From positions 885,534 through 949,533 of the forward strand of contig NW_006768790.1 of assembly GCF_000204055.1 (NCBI RefSeq): 64,000 bases of DNA, written 5' to 3'. Shown in pieces: positions 22,645-33,986 of this stretch. A program made the position numbers and the translations under genes. This DNA comes from Melampsora larici-populina 98AG31. Its lineage: Eukaryota; Basidiomycota; Pucciniomycetes; Pucciniales; Melampsoraceae. The notes beneath the pieces were generated by a model. It had not been told where the DNA came from. It ran no database searches and worked only from the letters and a program-made list of their open reading frames with translations. Position 1 is the first letter of the stretch. Every line of letters begins with the position of its first letter.

Positions 22645-23690
22645 ATGACATCCAAAAATGGCGCAAGCAAGGCAACTGAATCAAAAAAGATGTCATCCAT
22701 CAGTTTAGGCAAACTAAAAAAAACTTCAACTACTCAAGCCCCAGTAATTTCAAGCGGTATTCCTACAAACGTGGACAACGATGATGATATTATGATCGAT
22801 TTAGACACACCAGCACCACTGGTTGGACCTAGTTCGACTGTTAACAAACCCCAAGAAGGAGAGGATACCTTAATGCAGTTTGGTGAAGTTAAGGAGCAAA
22901 AGAACGCAAAAGGTCTTACACAGACTGCCAAGGTATGTCAAACTGACTGGCACTCACATATCGTATGGATTCTACGTCAAGTTTGGTTTTTGACATCATG
23001 GGTCTCTTAGGTTCCAATCCCACCACATCGAATGACTCCTCTAAAAGCATCATGGCCACAGATCTATACCCCACTAGTAGAAGAGCTAGGCTTACTAGTA
23101 CGAGTCAATCCAAGCGGTCGTCGGATAGAACTCAAGACATCGAAACACACTCTTGCTCCAGCTTCTTCTACAATGACTAAAGCTATGAATTTTTTACAAT
23201 GTTTCAACCTTGGGTTTGCAGTAGAAGATGCAGTAGCATTATTAAGAATTGAAGAAATCTATATCGAATCATTTGAAATTAAGGATGTCAAAGCCTTAAC
23301 TGGTGATCATTTGAGTCGTGCTATTGGACGAATTGCTGGTAAAGATGGTAGAACTAGGTTCACTATTGAAAACACCAGTCGAACAAGAATCGTGTTAGCT
23401 GATACGTAAGTTATTTTTGATTGTATCAATTACTTGTCAGATGGGTTTGTTCATTAACGTTGTTTTCTGAAATTAGGAAAATCCACATCTTAGGGTCTTT
23501 TGCTTCTATTCGAATAGCACGTGATGCGATTTGTGCCCTAATTCTTGGTTCGCCCCCTGGAAAAGGTACGTCAATACACTTCAAGGCTTATCTTTTTTCA
23601 TCTCATTGGCTGACTCTCTTCAATCGACTATTCTTATCAGTTTATCACGGGTTGCGCACAGTTGCTGCTCGACAACGTGAACGTTTTTAG
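22645..23690 (+). CDS. PNO1: PNO1/Dim2, KH-domain 40S ribosome assembly factor
   Basis: Pno1 (Dim2) is a nucleolar and cytoplasmic factor that binds the 3' end of 18S pre-rRNA and works with Nob1 and Dim1 in 40S maturation. Exons 22645-22932, 23011-23405, 23477-23565 and 23641-23690 join in phase to 273 residues, the usual size. A low-complexity acidic N-terminus of about 95 residues (including NVDNDDDIMIDLDTP) precedes PLKASWPQIYTPLVEELGLL, then FEIKDVKALTGDHLSRAIGR and IAGKDGRTRFTIENTSRTRI (the RNA-binding KH region). The gene ends with ALILGSPPGK and VYHGLRTVAARQRERF. All introns are GT-AG. The start ATG is the first in frame and lies just after 'attcgaac'. No damage is seen; this is probably the functional housekeeping copy. 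Confidence 0.97.
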
Positions 23691-24391
23691 TTCAATCTAT
23701 TTCTTTTGAAAATGCTACATCTTGATACATAGCCTTTTATTCAGCGAGCACGACCCGCTTCTCTTGATAAGGAGGTCTCTCTGGTCATCTCCTTTGACCC
23801 TTTAGCTTTTCTATCCCACCATTATGGATCGCCAGTTTACCGTGAAGCCATGATCATGCCGGTTTTTCGACTGTCTTATACCGATCACCAGGACCCACAC
23901 CTGTGGATAACGGATCCTTTTTCAAGTGCATGTGAACAACCATATCAATGATTCCAAAAGAAAATGTTTACAGGCTTTTAAGCCTCGATTTCAATATCTA
24001 GACAGACGTTTTTCAAGTCGCTTTGTGATGTGTTACTATCTTTCCTTGACCAGAATGAAAATATCAGTTTTTGCACTAAAGTACTATTGACTACAACATG
24101 ACTATCACATAGTGGTGGGTGTCACTGTTGACAGATAAAATGGTTGCTCTAAGGATAAGTGACCAATACAAAAGCACCAAGAAGACGGTAAGAAACGTAA
24201 GGAGTCATTGCATTTAGAGAATGAGTAATGTTGCCATTTTGGGACACAGAGGTTTAGAAGATATCATCTAAAACACGCCTTCTCTTGCGGCGTGGTAAGT
24301 CTACATTGCCACTAATTGGTGGTAGACCATGTGATGGACCTTGCGCGTGGGTTGACGAGGATCCAGCAAGGCCTATCTGACATAAGGTATT
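23691..24391. other. Intergenic, no gene recognised
   Basis: PNO1 3' flank followed by anonymous sequence up to the presumed copia LTR boundary. Confidence 0.3.
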
Positions 24392-24962
24392 TGTTGGTTC
24401 TGTTGCTAATTTTAAAGACACAGATTCTGAGCCGGTTAGTGTAATACCTTATGATACAAATGTTGCTTTTAATTAAACAAGAGCTAGAAGTCTGAGGGAA
24501 TAAGACTAGTTAGTAACTAGTAGAGAAGAAATCTCTATGACAAAAGAAGTGAGCAAACCTGCTCAACAAAGTGATGAAAAGGAATTGGTAGGGAAAAAGA
24601 GAAAGGTACAAATGTAGCAGAGAACCTTTATCTTTTATATACCGACAACATCACCAAAGGCAATCACAGCAAAAGATCTTATTACTAACAGGATGACATC
24701 ATAGATATGAGATTAGTAATTACAGTCTGACCTGCGCAAATGCATACCCGCGCAACTGCATAACCCGTGATAATGCATAAAAAAAATCCTAAATTTTGAT
24801 ACTTTTTACTGCCAAATTTGACAATGGAATTGCATAACCCGTCAAAATGCATAGCAAAAGCCTTCCACCCAAGTTATGCATTTGCGCGGGTTAGACTGTA
24901 GTAAGTAGAGAATAAACTATAGGATCAGACAACCCAAAGAGATGTCTATATGTCATACTTCA
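24392..24962 (-). mobile_element. 3' LTR of a Ty1/copia element
   Basis: Read on the minus strand it starts TGAAGTATGACATATAG just after a purine-rich CGGGGAGGGAAT (candidate polypurine tract) and ends CAACAGAACCAACA. It lies immediately downstream of a copia RNase H frame in the same orientation. A TATA-like 'ggtatataaaag' sits near 24640. About 178 bp of its length is a nested MITE (24723-24898). The outer boundary is inferred from the TG/CA ends. Confidence 0.55.
24723..24898. mobile_element. MITE with TA duplication, nested in LTR
   Basis: Terminal inverted repeats of about 24 bp (CAGTCTGACCTGCGCAAATG at the left; the right end is the complement of CAGTCTAACCCGCGCAAATG). They are flanked by TA at both sides. 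The word TGCATAACCCG recurs inside. The CAGT tip and TA target site suggest a pogo/mariner-related family; the tips differ from those of the 11378-14906 element after CAGT. Confidence 0.85.
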
Positions 24963-24985
24963 ATTCCCTCCCCGGTTCTCGAAAT

Positions 24986-25660
24986 CTATATAAGATTTAT
25001 TTTCCTACAAAAAGCTTTTTGCTTGAATGGTGGTAAAGACTTAGTTAGCATGTCTGCTAACTTGTCAGTAGTAGGAATATACTTGAGTGTGAAAGTATTC
25101 CTCTCAACATGTTCCCTTAACCAGTGATATTTCACGTTGATATGTCTAGTTCTATTCTGAAATTGTGCATTCTTTGACAAACCAATGGCACCTTGATTAT
25201 CAGCAAGCAGCAATGCAGTAGTTTTTAAAGGTTTGTTGAGATCTTTCGCGAATTGAGTAAGCCACCTTAAGTCTTGAACACCTTCATACATTGCAGAATA
25301 CTCAGCTTTGGTTGAGGATCCTGCGACACTTTCTTGTTCCTTAGATCTCAAATTGATACACCCAGTTCCTATATGTGAAGCCATACCAGTTGTTGATTGC
25401 CTTGTATTAGGGCAACCAGCAAAGTCGCAGTCACTGTAAGTTGGAACATCAGAATTGCTACCTCCCAAAACTAAACCATAGAACTGAGTAGCCTTCAAAT
25501 ACCTCAACACCCTCAAAACCTGGGTGAGACAAATGAAAGAGTTAGTAGTGTCCTCTTCATCCAAGGTATAGATTTGGATTATAAATCATATTACTGTGCA
25601 AGCATCTGCAGGTGATTGAAATAGCCGGCCAATGTGTGAGTCATGAAGTAGTGCTGCACA
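24986..25660 (-). pseudogene. Ty1/copia Pol C-terminus (RNase H)
   Basis: The frame 25564-24986 contains the copia RNase H core: YSDCDFAGCPNTRQSTTG, KAEYSAMYEGVQDLRWLTQF, LLLADNQGAIGLSKNAQFQN and RTRHINVKYHWLREHV, ending in TDKLADMLTKSLP before the LTR. Upstream (to about 25660) a frame-shifted LAGYFNHL block is still readable. The rest of Pol and Gag is missing, and unrelated KDZ-like sequence follows at 25834. It is a 5'-truncated retrotransposon remnant. Confidence 0.9.
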
Positions 25661-25833
25661 ACTTAAAAAGTAACCCTGTGGTTACCCTTCTTCAAAGGAA
25701 TAGTATTCATGAGTTGCTTCATGTCGGACATAGCATGGTGTGTATGTGATGTTGCAGTCTATCATACAGTCATTGAAATGATCAATTCTTCAGCATGCAA
25801 TCTTTGCCATCATGAATGGATGGGGTACTGACC

Positions 25834-26292
25834 TCAACAGTATCCTGAGAAATATTGAACAGATTCAATACCTGAAACATCAAGTAAATAACCATAAAGC
25901 TGACAGCACATCTCCAGTGGCAAGTTGCAACTGAGACAAACATTGGTAGGGGGATGGAAGGTGTGTTCTGGTATTATAATAGCATCTGGAGGGTGAATTA
26001 CAGGTGGAATGCCTTTGGCAAAGAAATGTGATGGATCAGGAACACAATCAGCAAGGTCTTCATAAATCAGGTGCCAAATTTGTGACCATGACTTTGGGGT
26101 TTGTGAAGGGCCAAGGCAGCATGTTAGGAATTTGATGGGGGCTTTGGTGGGTGTGGTGCCATATGCGTCTTTGGTCCTCTTTAAGAACTCACCGACAAGG
26201 GATGCTAAGGTGACAAGTGGGCAGATGGTTAGGCTATCATATGTGTTGGGGTACTCTTGCAATAGTCTGGTTATAAGGTCTTTGACAAGCAT
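25834..26292 (-). pseudogene. KDZ-transposon CxC5-like fragment
   Basis: A 152-codon frame starts MLVKDLITRLLQEYPNTYDS and ends with VCLSCNLPLEMCCQLYGYLL followed by SVQYFSGYC. The layout (LxDLITxL start, P..C..C pair, YGYLLDV.G) parallels the N-terminal part of the KDZ-type gene at 37158-37623 (HCPKCSRTRPMRAKSLFGYL). That region in KDZ transposases is the CxC5 cysteine cluster. The catalytic part is absent here, so it is a fragment. Confidence 0.6.
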
Positions 26293-26639
26293 GTTGTTTG
26301 TAATTTAAAATTGGAACATATAAGAAATGGTGTAAGTAAAGCAAATAAGAGACTGGATGGTTTTATCAATATAATGTATTTTATAACCAATGGCGGTGAT
26401 TGTCAAGTTATACTACATGGTTGAGACACCAGGTGTTTGAAAAGCTCAACTTGGAAGGGTCACTAAGTTACTTGAATACTTCCATCCTCCGACTCATATA
26501 AAAGTCAAAGTGATTGTTCATTTTATCTTTCATTTTATCTTCTGTATCATCTTTATTTTCTTTCTAAATCATCTTTTTTCATTTTTCTCATTCTCCTTCT
26601 TCAATGATAGACCAGTGACGATCCCAGGTCATACAGGGG

Positions 26640-29243
26640 TTGGTGGTGCAAGGCCACACTTGTGTGTGGTCTTTGAACTCACTATAACCTTTATGCTCAT
26701 TGTGATGGGGCTAAGGGTCAATCAGCCTGCCCTCGACAATCTCAAGCCATCAACAGTGGTGCCGTCCTCCCGCTAACTTGGGATCAAGAGCAAGCAGTCT
26801 CTGCAACTGCTACCAACGATCTCAATGGACAACCCACACTTGACGCTTTCCTATTGCAAGCTACTTTCAGCGTTAAATTATGCAACATTGTCTTGGTAAT
26901 ATGGATACTAAAGCATGTGCTTCCTTTCAATAGATTATACAACAACCCTCTCCGTGCAGCTTCCAAGCTAGCCAATTGCCAAGCTGCATTGAGGAGTCCA
27001 ACTTGGGCTGCTGGTATGGCCAAGGAGTTGTACCTCAGCTTAAGTTCAGCAGCTATTGCTTCAGTATTGGTATATTGGTTGATCTTGGTTTTGTTGGACC
27101 TTCAAATTTACATCATTATCCAATTATTTGCTACTTGAAAATCAAAATAGAACAACTCTGGCAAGCTGTCCTTGGTCCATGATGTATGTATCACCAAAGG
27201 AAATCAATATGCCTTTATTGGGGTTTTGGCCAACTATATCAATGAAAATTGGAACTATAAAACTATCCACCTCACTTTGGTGCTGGTTGCTTGGAACAAA
27301 TTTGGTTATTTAATTTCTCAGCCTGTGGCACAATTCTTGATGACTCATGGTCTCCATAAAAAGATGAGTATTTTCTTGCCTTTTCAGCCTTTTTAAGTTG
27401 GGCTGATTTTTTATTTCTTTTCTGTTTGTCTCTTGTCTTCTTCAATTCTATTCAATACATCACATTGTAGTACAAACCACCAACTCTGGAGCATCCAACA
27501 ATACCATGGATAGGGAGATGGAGGAGTTGTTCTTGGAGTGTGATGATCCAATTGACTGGGGTTCAGCCAAGAGTCCGCTGCTTTTCCCACAAGCTTGGGT
27601 TGGTTGTCAATAAGGGGCTCAAAGTTTTAGCATTAGGCCACTGGTTAAATCAAGCCAACCATCCCTCTCAATGTGTACATTCCTGTTCCCACATTGCTTT
27701 TGAACAATGATCTCACCAACAGTGCTATCAACTACAATGATTCCAACAATGAGGATGATGTCCTCAATCCTCAACCTCAGTGCGACACAGCCATCTTGAG
27801 AAATGAGGATGAATATGATCATTATCCATCCTATGAAGACGTTCCAATAGATGGATGTGTGGTGGTCAAAGGTACAATGGAAGTGAGTCACCTTTCACTA
27901 TTTTACTTCTATCTTGTTCAATAGCCAATTTAACTAACCGTTCTTTTCATAGTCAAGGGAATTCAACACCTTGCTTACCCAGAGCAACGCCAGGTGAGGC
28001 AAGGTTCACACACATGCTGACCATATGGGATACCGCAGCCCAGGACCACTTGCTGGCTAGGGGGTGCGTTGGAACATTGATCTTGTGATGTATTCTCACC
28101 TTGTGGCTGCACGCAATGAGAGTTCTCCTTCTTTCTGTCAAACTTTGGAATCAGTTCTGATACTAACATTCCCATTCTAATGATTCACTTGTTGTAGGTT
28201 GTTGATTCTATTCTCATTGGTGATCAGAAGAACAGATACTACAATGGTATCAAAATGTCTGTGGATGAGTGGGATTCAGTCAATTCCCTATGCAAGGTCT
28301 TGGAAGTAAGTGTTTTATTTTTTAATTTCTAATTCATATATTCTAATTTCTTGATTTCCTTAATCTTTTTCTGATTTAATCTTTTTATTCGCTTTGATAG
28401 GTGTTTTGTCTTTCAACCAAAATATCTGGATCAATGCTGCTTGCAGAGTACCTCTGCGTGAAAGACTCCCTGACCGAGCTACACTCTACCACCATCTTCC
28501 CAAGCCTCCAAGACATGATCAAAGTCATGTTGAGCCAGCTTTCCATTTATCAGGACAAAGCTTTGAGTTCTGATGTGGTAATCTTGGCAAGCATCTTAAA
28601 CCCCAAGTATTGACTCTGATTTTTTGAATTACATCACCCTAGGGCCTGATCATGCTGCACAAGCTAGGAAGCTTATCAAAGACTCATTCAACACTACGTT
28701 GGAAAATTGGACAGTCACCCCAGCCTGCACCACATCTCTAACTCCTCCTTCTGGCTTGAATGAAACCTCAACCTTTGATCACTTTGATCTTTTCACATTG
28801 TCTGTGAGCCTTCAAACTCCTGATTCAATATGTGCTTCCAAATTCAAGTCTTACCTGCAGCCTCAGGGTAGTAATCTGATTGTACCTGGCCAATCAGAAC
28901 TGTCTTGGTGGGAGGTAAGTTTCCTTTCAGTAACCCGCATTTGAACAATTGCCCGACTGATGATCTTGTATTTGGGCAGTGACAGCAAAACCAACCTGAC
29001 TTACAGGCTCTTGCCTCCATGGCACGCGACTACCTCACAATTTCTGGTACACCGTGCGCTTCAGAACAGACCTTCTCCTTGGCGGCTGACATAGCTGTTC
29101 CTGAACAAGGTTCCTTAAAACCAAAGACCACATCTTGCGCAATCCAATGCAGGGAATGGCTAAGAGGGGGTATTATGACAGACGGCAAATTTTCTGATGC
29201 CCTTGCGTATCTTGCCTCATTTGAAAGCCATGTACGCAAATGA
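26640..29243 (+). pseudogene. Degenerate hAT transposase gene
   Basis: Successive hAT blocks occur in order but in shifting frames: ILKHVLPFNRLYNNPLRAAS and AKELYLSLSSAAIASVL (26900-27075), then TKGNQYAFIGVLANYINENW and VAQFLMTHGLHKKM (27190-27365). Next come NRYYNGIKMSVDEWDSVNSL (28230-28290) and LSIYQDKALSSDVVILASIL (28540-28605). The dimerisation region MARDYLTISGTPCASEQTFS is at 29019-29078, with SEQTFS keeping the acidic position. Stops occur inside several blocks (for example after ILNPKY at 28615). An outer 'caggggttggtgg' near 26634 resembles a hAT tip, but no matching end was found. Confidence 0.75.
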
Positions 29244-29370
29244 TGACATCATCTTGATTTCTATCCTTTTGTCTTACTTTTTTCTTTGGCCTTGTGTTTC
29301 TATTCAATATCTTTCTTTCTTCTAGTCTTTCTCCTTTTTCTCTTTCTGGTCTCAACTTTCTTTTGTTTCT

Positions 29371-29607
29371 GTAACCTTTCTAGTCACTCATTAATGTTCT
29401 TTTCAGTATGGTTTTTTGTTCAGTTTTCCTTCTTTAGCCTTTCCAGTTACTCATTAATGTTCTTTTCAGTATGGTTTTTTGTTTAGTTTTCCTTCTTTAA
29501 CCTTTCTAGTCACTCATTAATGCTCTTTTCAGTATGGTCCTTTGTTTAGTTTTCCTTCTTTAACCTTTCTAGTCACTCATTAAGTCTCTTTTCAGTATAT
29601 TTTGTTA
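29371..29607. repeat. Minisatellite, about 63-bp period
   Basis: Almost four tandem copies of a pyrimidine-rich unit (aacctttctagtcactcatt, then aatgttcttttcagtatggt, then tttttgttcagttttccttc). Units differ by a few substitutions. Confidence 0.9.
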
Positions 29608-29692
29608 TTTAGTCAATTTGTACATATTTATTTTCTTTGTCAATATTGAAAAAAATGTGAATAAATACTGCCGCCTTGGGCCGCTGCCTCCA

Positions 29693-29845
29693 CTTGAAAT
29701 TTGACAAAGCGGAGCGAGCGCGGCTCCAAAAGCCGCTGTGCTACACAAGCCATGTAGCAGGCTTGTCTTGAGAGCGGAGCGCAAGCGGGTTACCTATGTA
29801 GCGGAAACCCGCCCCTCTACAAAACAACCGCTAAAAAGCGGATCA
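29693..29845. repeat. GC-rich cluster of small hairpins
   Basis: A 150-bp GC-rich island in AT-rich DNA. It holds several short stems: GCGGCTCCAAAAGCCGC, ACAAGCCATGTAGCAGGCTTGT (7-bp stem) and ACCGCTAAAAAGCGGAT. It also has a near-direct repeat AGCGGAGCGAGCGCGG / AGCGGAGCGCAAGCGGG 65 bp apart. Its nature is unknown. Confidence 0.6.
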
Positions 29846-30139
29846 CTTCAGGTGTCGGTACATACAGGTAAATACACTATCTCTTGCCAGAAGTCCCTCG
29901 CTCGATGCCGAATGGGCCGTGGGACTTTTGCTAAGTTTCCCTCATAACTTTCTCTCACATATGCTCAATGTTGGCTTTTGTGAGAAAAATCTGGATTGGA
30001 ACTGATGATTTCAGCTAAAGTGAAGCTGTTGAAATGTCCCTGACTTATTCTCCTTTGCTTAAACTTTGTCAACCACTCAATCTTTTTAAATCAAGTTCTT
30101 GACCCCATTAGCTTGCTCAGCGAACACATTTACTCAAAG

Positions 30140-31387
30140 ATGAATTTCATGATTATAGTTCTATTAAAATTATCTTTATATCCTTCCTTAAGTCGTGGCC
30201 ATAGCCCACCCAGCCGACTCGTGGCTCGCGACACATTGACAGGCCAAGACAAATGTACCCCGGTTACTGACAATGATCCAAACACCAATATTTTCAACTG
30301 TGATGAGCCAAAGGATTTGAATGATTGTCAGCGGTAAGTGGTTCGGAGCTTAGACCAATTCTCACCCAATACCTTCTACTTTCTTTTACTGACTTGTCCA
30401 TTTTTGCTGGATTGTTTCAGCGCTGGTCAGATAATGATTCAAAATGGATGGAGTAGTAGTGGGTATGGAACCTGTGGCGTGAGTGACAACTTTGTGAACA
30501 AATCATTGTTGCAATCGATCTGATTGCTTTCTCGAACACTGCGCCCAGATCTTCTTAAACTTATTGTAGCTCCTTCACCATTACCACCACTTAACCTAAG
30601 TAGGAAACCACATGTTGAACCAAGTAGTGACGGATTGGGATAAAGAAGAGGTCAGCAATGAAACATAGAGATGAGAAGAGACTAGGACGGATTGGGAAAG
30701 GAAGGAGGAGAATTTTCACCTATTTGTAGTTTGTGTCTGTTCAGAAACCGTTGTTCCCCTTTTTCTCATCTGAACTATTTTTACTCTTTTTCATTCGAGT
30801 TCATTTCCTCACGAATATTATCTAATCCGTTCGGAATAGGTTCGAGAGCTTTTCATTCCAATCTCTCTGTTATTTCCTGAGCGAAGTTCTGATTGAACTT
30901 CTATAAAAGTTTATCAGATCTTGTACTTTGGGAAAGACGCCCAAGGGAAACTGGCACCGGAAGTCCCGTATAAAGAGTGAGCCTTCCTCTGTGTCCGTGA
31001 AATATATGTCGCTGATTTTTGTTTGCTGTATTCACTTTTTTCAGCTTGACTGCGAACATTTTGAAGAACACACTGAACAGCTTTACAGTTGACTGTTGCC
31101 CTGAGGTTCAAAACAAGGTATATAACTCGTCGTAATTTGTCTGATTTCCATCCTAGTTTGGCAACATATGATTAGCTTTTGTTCTAACTCACAGCTTTTT
31201 ATCATTTTGCTCTTGGTTTTTGCAGTTCCAGCACCCACTTCATAGCAATCTAGGTGCAGATCCCGCGACTGCCGACGGTTACACTGTTCTATGTGCTGAC
31301 GTGTTACACCCGCCCTATCAGGATGCTAGGCCCCTGGACAACAAAGATGTCACACCACGGGAATTAATAAGTTCAAAACCTGATTGA
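30140..31387 (+). CDS. Predicted secreted cysteine-containing protein, C-terminus from a MITE
   Basis: Exons 30140-30333, 30421-30478, 30918-30976, 31045-31117 and 31226-31387 join in phase to 181 residues. The N-terminus MNFMIIVLLKLSLYPSLSRG is a good signal peptide. The mature part carries several cysteines (CTPV, FNCDEPKDLNDC, GTCG, TVDCCPEV, TVLCADVLH), a layout common in rust secreted proteins; no domain is recognised. The last 35 bases of coding sequence (from 31353) lie inside a MITE that supplies the stop TGA at 31385-31387. Before the insertion the frame would have run on to a stop at about 31850. Expression and start choice are inferred. Confidence 0.6.
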
Positions 31388-31802
31388 GCAAAATTGCGGT
31401 GTCCGAGTCCGCAATTCCACTCAATCGTGGATCTAGTTCACAACTCGTTTGCATTACGTTCACAAGCTTTCCTCGAGTTCCCCAGCTAAGCCTATGTACA
31501 CATATACACACGGCCTACATGTAAAAAGGCCCCTTTCAGAGCAAAGATGTAGCCTCAAGAATATTTACTTTAGCAAATCCAGATTTGATGACTGAGGAAT
31601 CTGTAAACATAGTAGACTCAGGATTGAGAACTTATAAGAAGGTTGAAGGGTGACCAGTTGACCCAAGCCATTTACAGCTGAAGGGAAACTTGTGAACGTA
31701 ATGTGAACAAGTTGTGAACTAGATCCGCGATTGAGCAGAATTGCGGACTCGGACACCACAATTTCGCTCAATCGGGTTTTGAACTTATTGATTCCCGCGG
31801 TG
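31353..31802. mobile_element. MITE with long TIRs inserted in a gene
   Basis: A 450-bp element whose ends are inverted for about 115 bp: CACCACGGGAATTAATAAGT at the left and the complement of CACCGCGGGAATCAATAAGT at the right. It is flanked by a perfect 3-bp duplication TCA (31350-31352, 31803-31805). The interior has no gene. It interrupts the last exon of the secreted-protein gene. Confidence 0.9.
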
Positions 31803-31805
31803 TCA

Positions 31806-32503
31806 CCGTCTTCATAAAAAATAATAAGCACTACTTAGAACAAGAGTGACCTTTCATTCTGCTGTCAGCTTTGTCATCCCATGAAGCAGTACATCACAGC
31901 AACTGTTGAAGACTTGAATCACTGGTTGATGCTCTTTGTGATAGTCAGAGTGATGAATATGAGCATGAAAACAGTAACCACCAAGCATTGTTATACATAT
32001 TTGGTTACAACACCTACATATATGACTCCAATTCTACAAGAAAAATTCAACTCTATTTTCCTCTACATTGGTATTCTCCTCCTAAGGCTATGATGTATGC
32101 TCCCAAAATTTTACTTCTTTTTACACAAGACCCTTGAATTATAAACCTTGCTTCCCCAACCTTTTTTGCCTGGCATTGAGCAGCTCCCCTTTGGAACAAG
32201 ATGCCTACGGCTATTTTTTGCCTTGGCTAGCATGCTCCTTAATTTTAATATATGCTCCCATTCAATAAGAAGTGTTTTTTATGTAAGCAAGAGACTTAGC
32301 CGCCGCAGTGACAAGTTTGGGAGTCACGTGAGTCATTTGGCCTTTCGGTTATGTAATTTTGTTGGTTAAATTTTGAGAGTAAAAGCTGAGACTGTAATTA
32401 ACTTACTGGAGGTCAGGCTCAGCCTCAGACGCGCCTACGTTTCCCAAGCGCGATGAGAATTGGAAACACTTGAACGTCATCAAACTAGCATCATCTTTTT
32501 GAA
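31806..32503. other. Intergenic; 5' region of RFC4
   Basis: No gene recognised. The first 45 bases are the displaced 3' end of the secreted-protein coding frame. The RFC4 promoter should lie towards 32400; no motif was identified. Confidence 0.35.
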
Positions 32504-33986
32504 ATGAGTGGATCTACTTCTACAGCAGCACCAGCAAAGTCAAACGGTACCTCAAGTGGAAAGAAGAAATCTTCTGAAGATATCCCTTGGTATGACAATT
32601 CTCTAAGTCATCGAAGAAAGAAATGATTACTCATGATCTGTTGCGACAGGGTAGAAAAGTACAGACCGATAATCTTGGATGATATTACCGGAAATGTGGA
32701 AACGATTGAACGTTTGAAAGTGATTGCAAGGGATGGGAATTGTCCTCATATCATTATCTCTGTTAGTGTTTTATTCGAGTTTGAATTACCTTCGGACGGT
32801 AATGCTTAAGCTATGCTTCTCAATCCAACTCGGGCTAGGGAGCACCTGGAATTGGAAAAACGACTAGTATTCTATGTCTAGCACACGCCTTGCTAGGAGA
32901 TTCTTACAAAGAGGGAGTGCTAGAACTCAATGCATCTGACGAACGGTAAGCCTTGAAGAAAGATCTAATCATTCTTTGCTCATACGGTAGAATCACGACA
33001 AGCTTACTTATATGTGTCGTTTGACGTTCAAAGTGGGATTGACGTGGTTCGGAACAAAATCAAGACTTTTGCAAATACAAAAGTAACCTTACCTCCCGGT
33101 AGACACAAAATCATCATTCTAGACGAAGCAGATTCAATGACCTCAGGAGCTCAACAAGCACTTCGAAGAACTATGGAAATCTATGCCAATTCAACTCGGT
33201 TCGCTTTAGCTTGTAATTTTAGTAGTAAAATCATAGAACCTATTCAAAGTCGATGTGCTATTTTACGATATGGAAAGTTGAGCGATCAGGAAATACTTAA
33301 GAGATTGGTCGAAATTTGCGACGCCGAAAATGTAAGACTTACTCTGCTTTGATCAACGCGTAAGAAATCATGGAGTGATCTTACCTACTGACATGCATTG
33401 AAAATCAGGTCAAATACGCCAACGAAGGCTTAGCCGCGATCATCTTTACTGCGGAAGGGGATATGAGACAAGCTATTAACAACCTACAATCAACGGTATC
33501 CGGTTTCGAATTTGTTAGCTCCGAAGCAGTCTTCAAAGTCTGCGATCAACCTCATCCAATCGTCATCAAACAATTGTTAGCGGCATGTGAAAAGGGTGAG
33601 GTTCAAACCGCACTAGAAAGTTTAGATGAACTGTGGACACAAGGTTACAGTGCGATTGATATTGTGACCACGCTATCAAAGGTGGTGAAAAGTATGGATA
33701 AGATGGCGGAATATATAAAATTGGAGTTCATCAAGGTGAGTAAACCTTTTGGTTCTTCGTTAATTTCAAAGCTGATGGTTGCCCTTGAATCTAGGAGATC
33801 GGCTATACTCACATGCGGATCTTGGAAGGCGTCAGTACAATTGTGCAGGTTTGTTCATCGTTCTGTGGGATCTCGTTTACCTATCAACTGACTGATTTGC
33901 TTTCTGCTCATATTTTTTAGTTGGGAGGCCTAATCTCTCGTTTATGCAAACTGAAGCTTGATCCTAAATTGTTTAATGTTGACTGA
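32504..33986 (+). CDS. RFC4: Replication factor C subunit (yeast Rfc4 / human RFC2 type)
   Basis: This AAA+ subunit of the RFC clamp loader opens and loads PCNA at primer-template junctions in the nucleus. Exons 32504-32589, 32650-32761, 32839-32945, 33034-33331, 33409-33735, 33795-33848 and 33921-33986 join in phase to 349 residues, close to the family size. Key motifs: [15 protein letters not shown], Walker [30 protein letters not shown], Walker [12 protein letters not shown], sensor 1 [14 protein letters not shown], arginine finger in QSRCAILRY, sensor 2 [15 protein letters not shown] and C-terminal MRILEGVST. The Asp-Ser-Met after the DEA(D) box and the LPPGRHKI spacing favour Rfc4/RFC2 over the other small subunits. 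The coding sequence is intact; all introns are GT-AG. Confidence 0.96.

Noticed and set aside
24381..24454. Inverted 'cataaggtatt' / 'aataccttatg' pair at the copia LTR edge
   Set aside because: Eleven bases only, straddling the inferred LTR boundary; probably chance and not used to set the boundary.
29371..29607. CRISPR-like array
   Set aside because: The repeats are contiguous 63-bp tandem units with no spacers, in a eukaryotic context; it is a minisatellite.
31565..31831. 88-codon minus-strand frame
   Set aside because: Almost wholly inside the MITE at 31353-31802 and produced by its inverted repeat.
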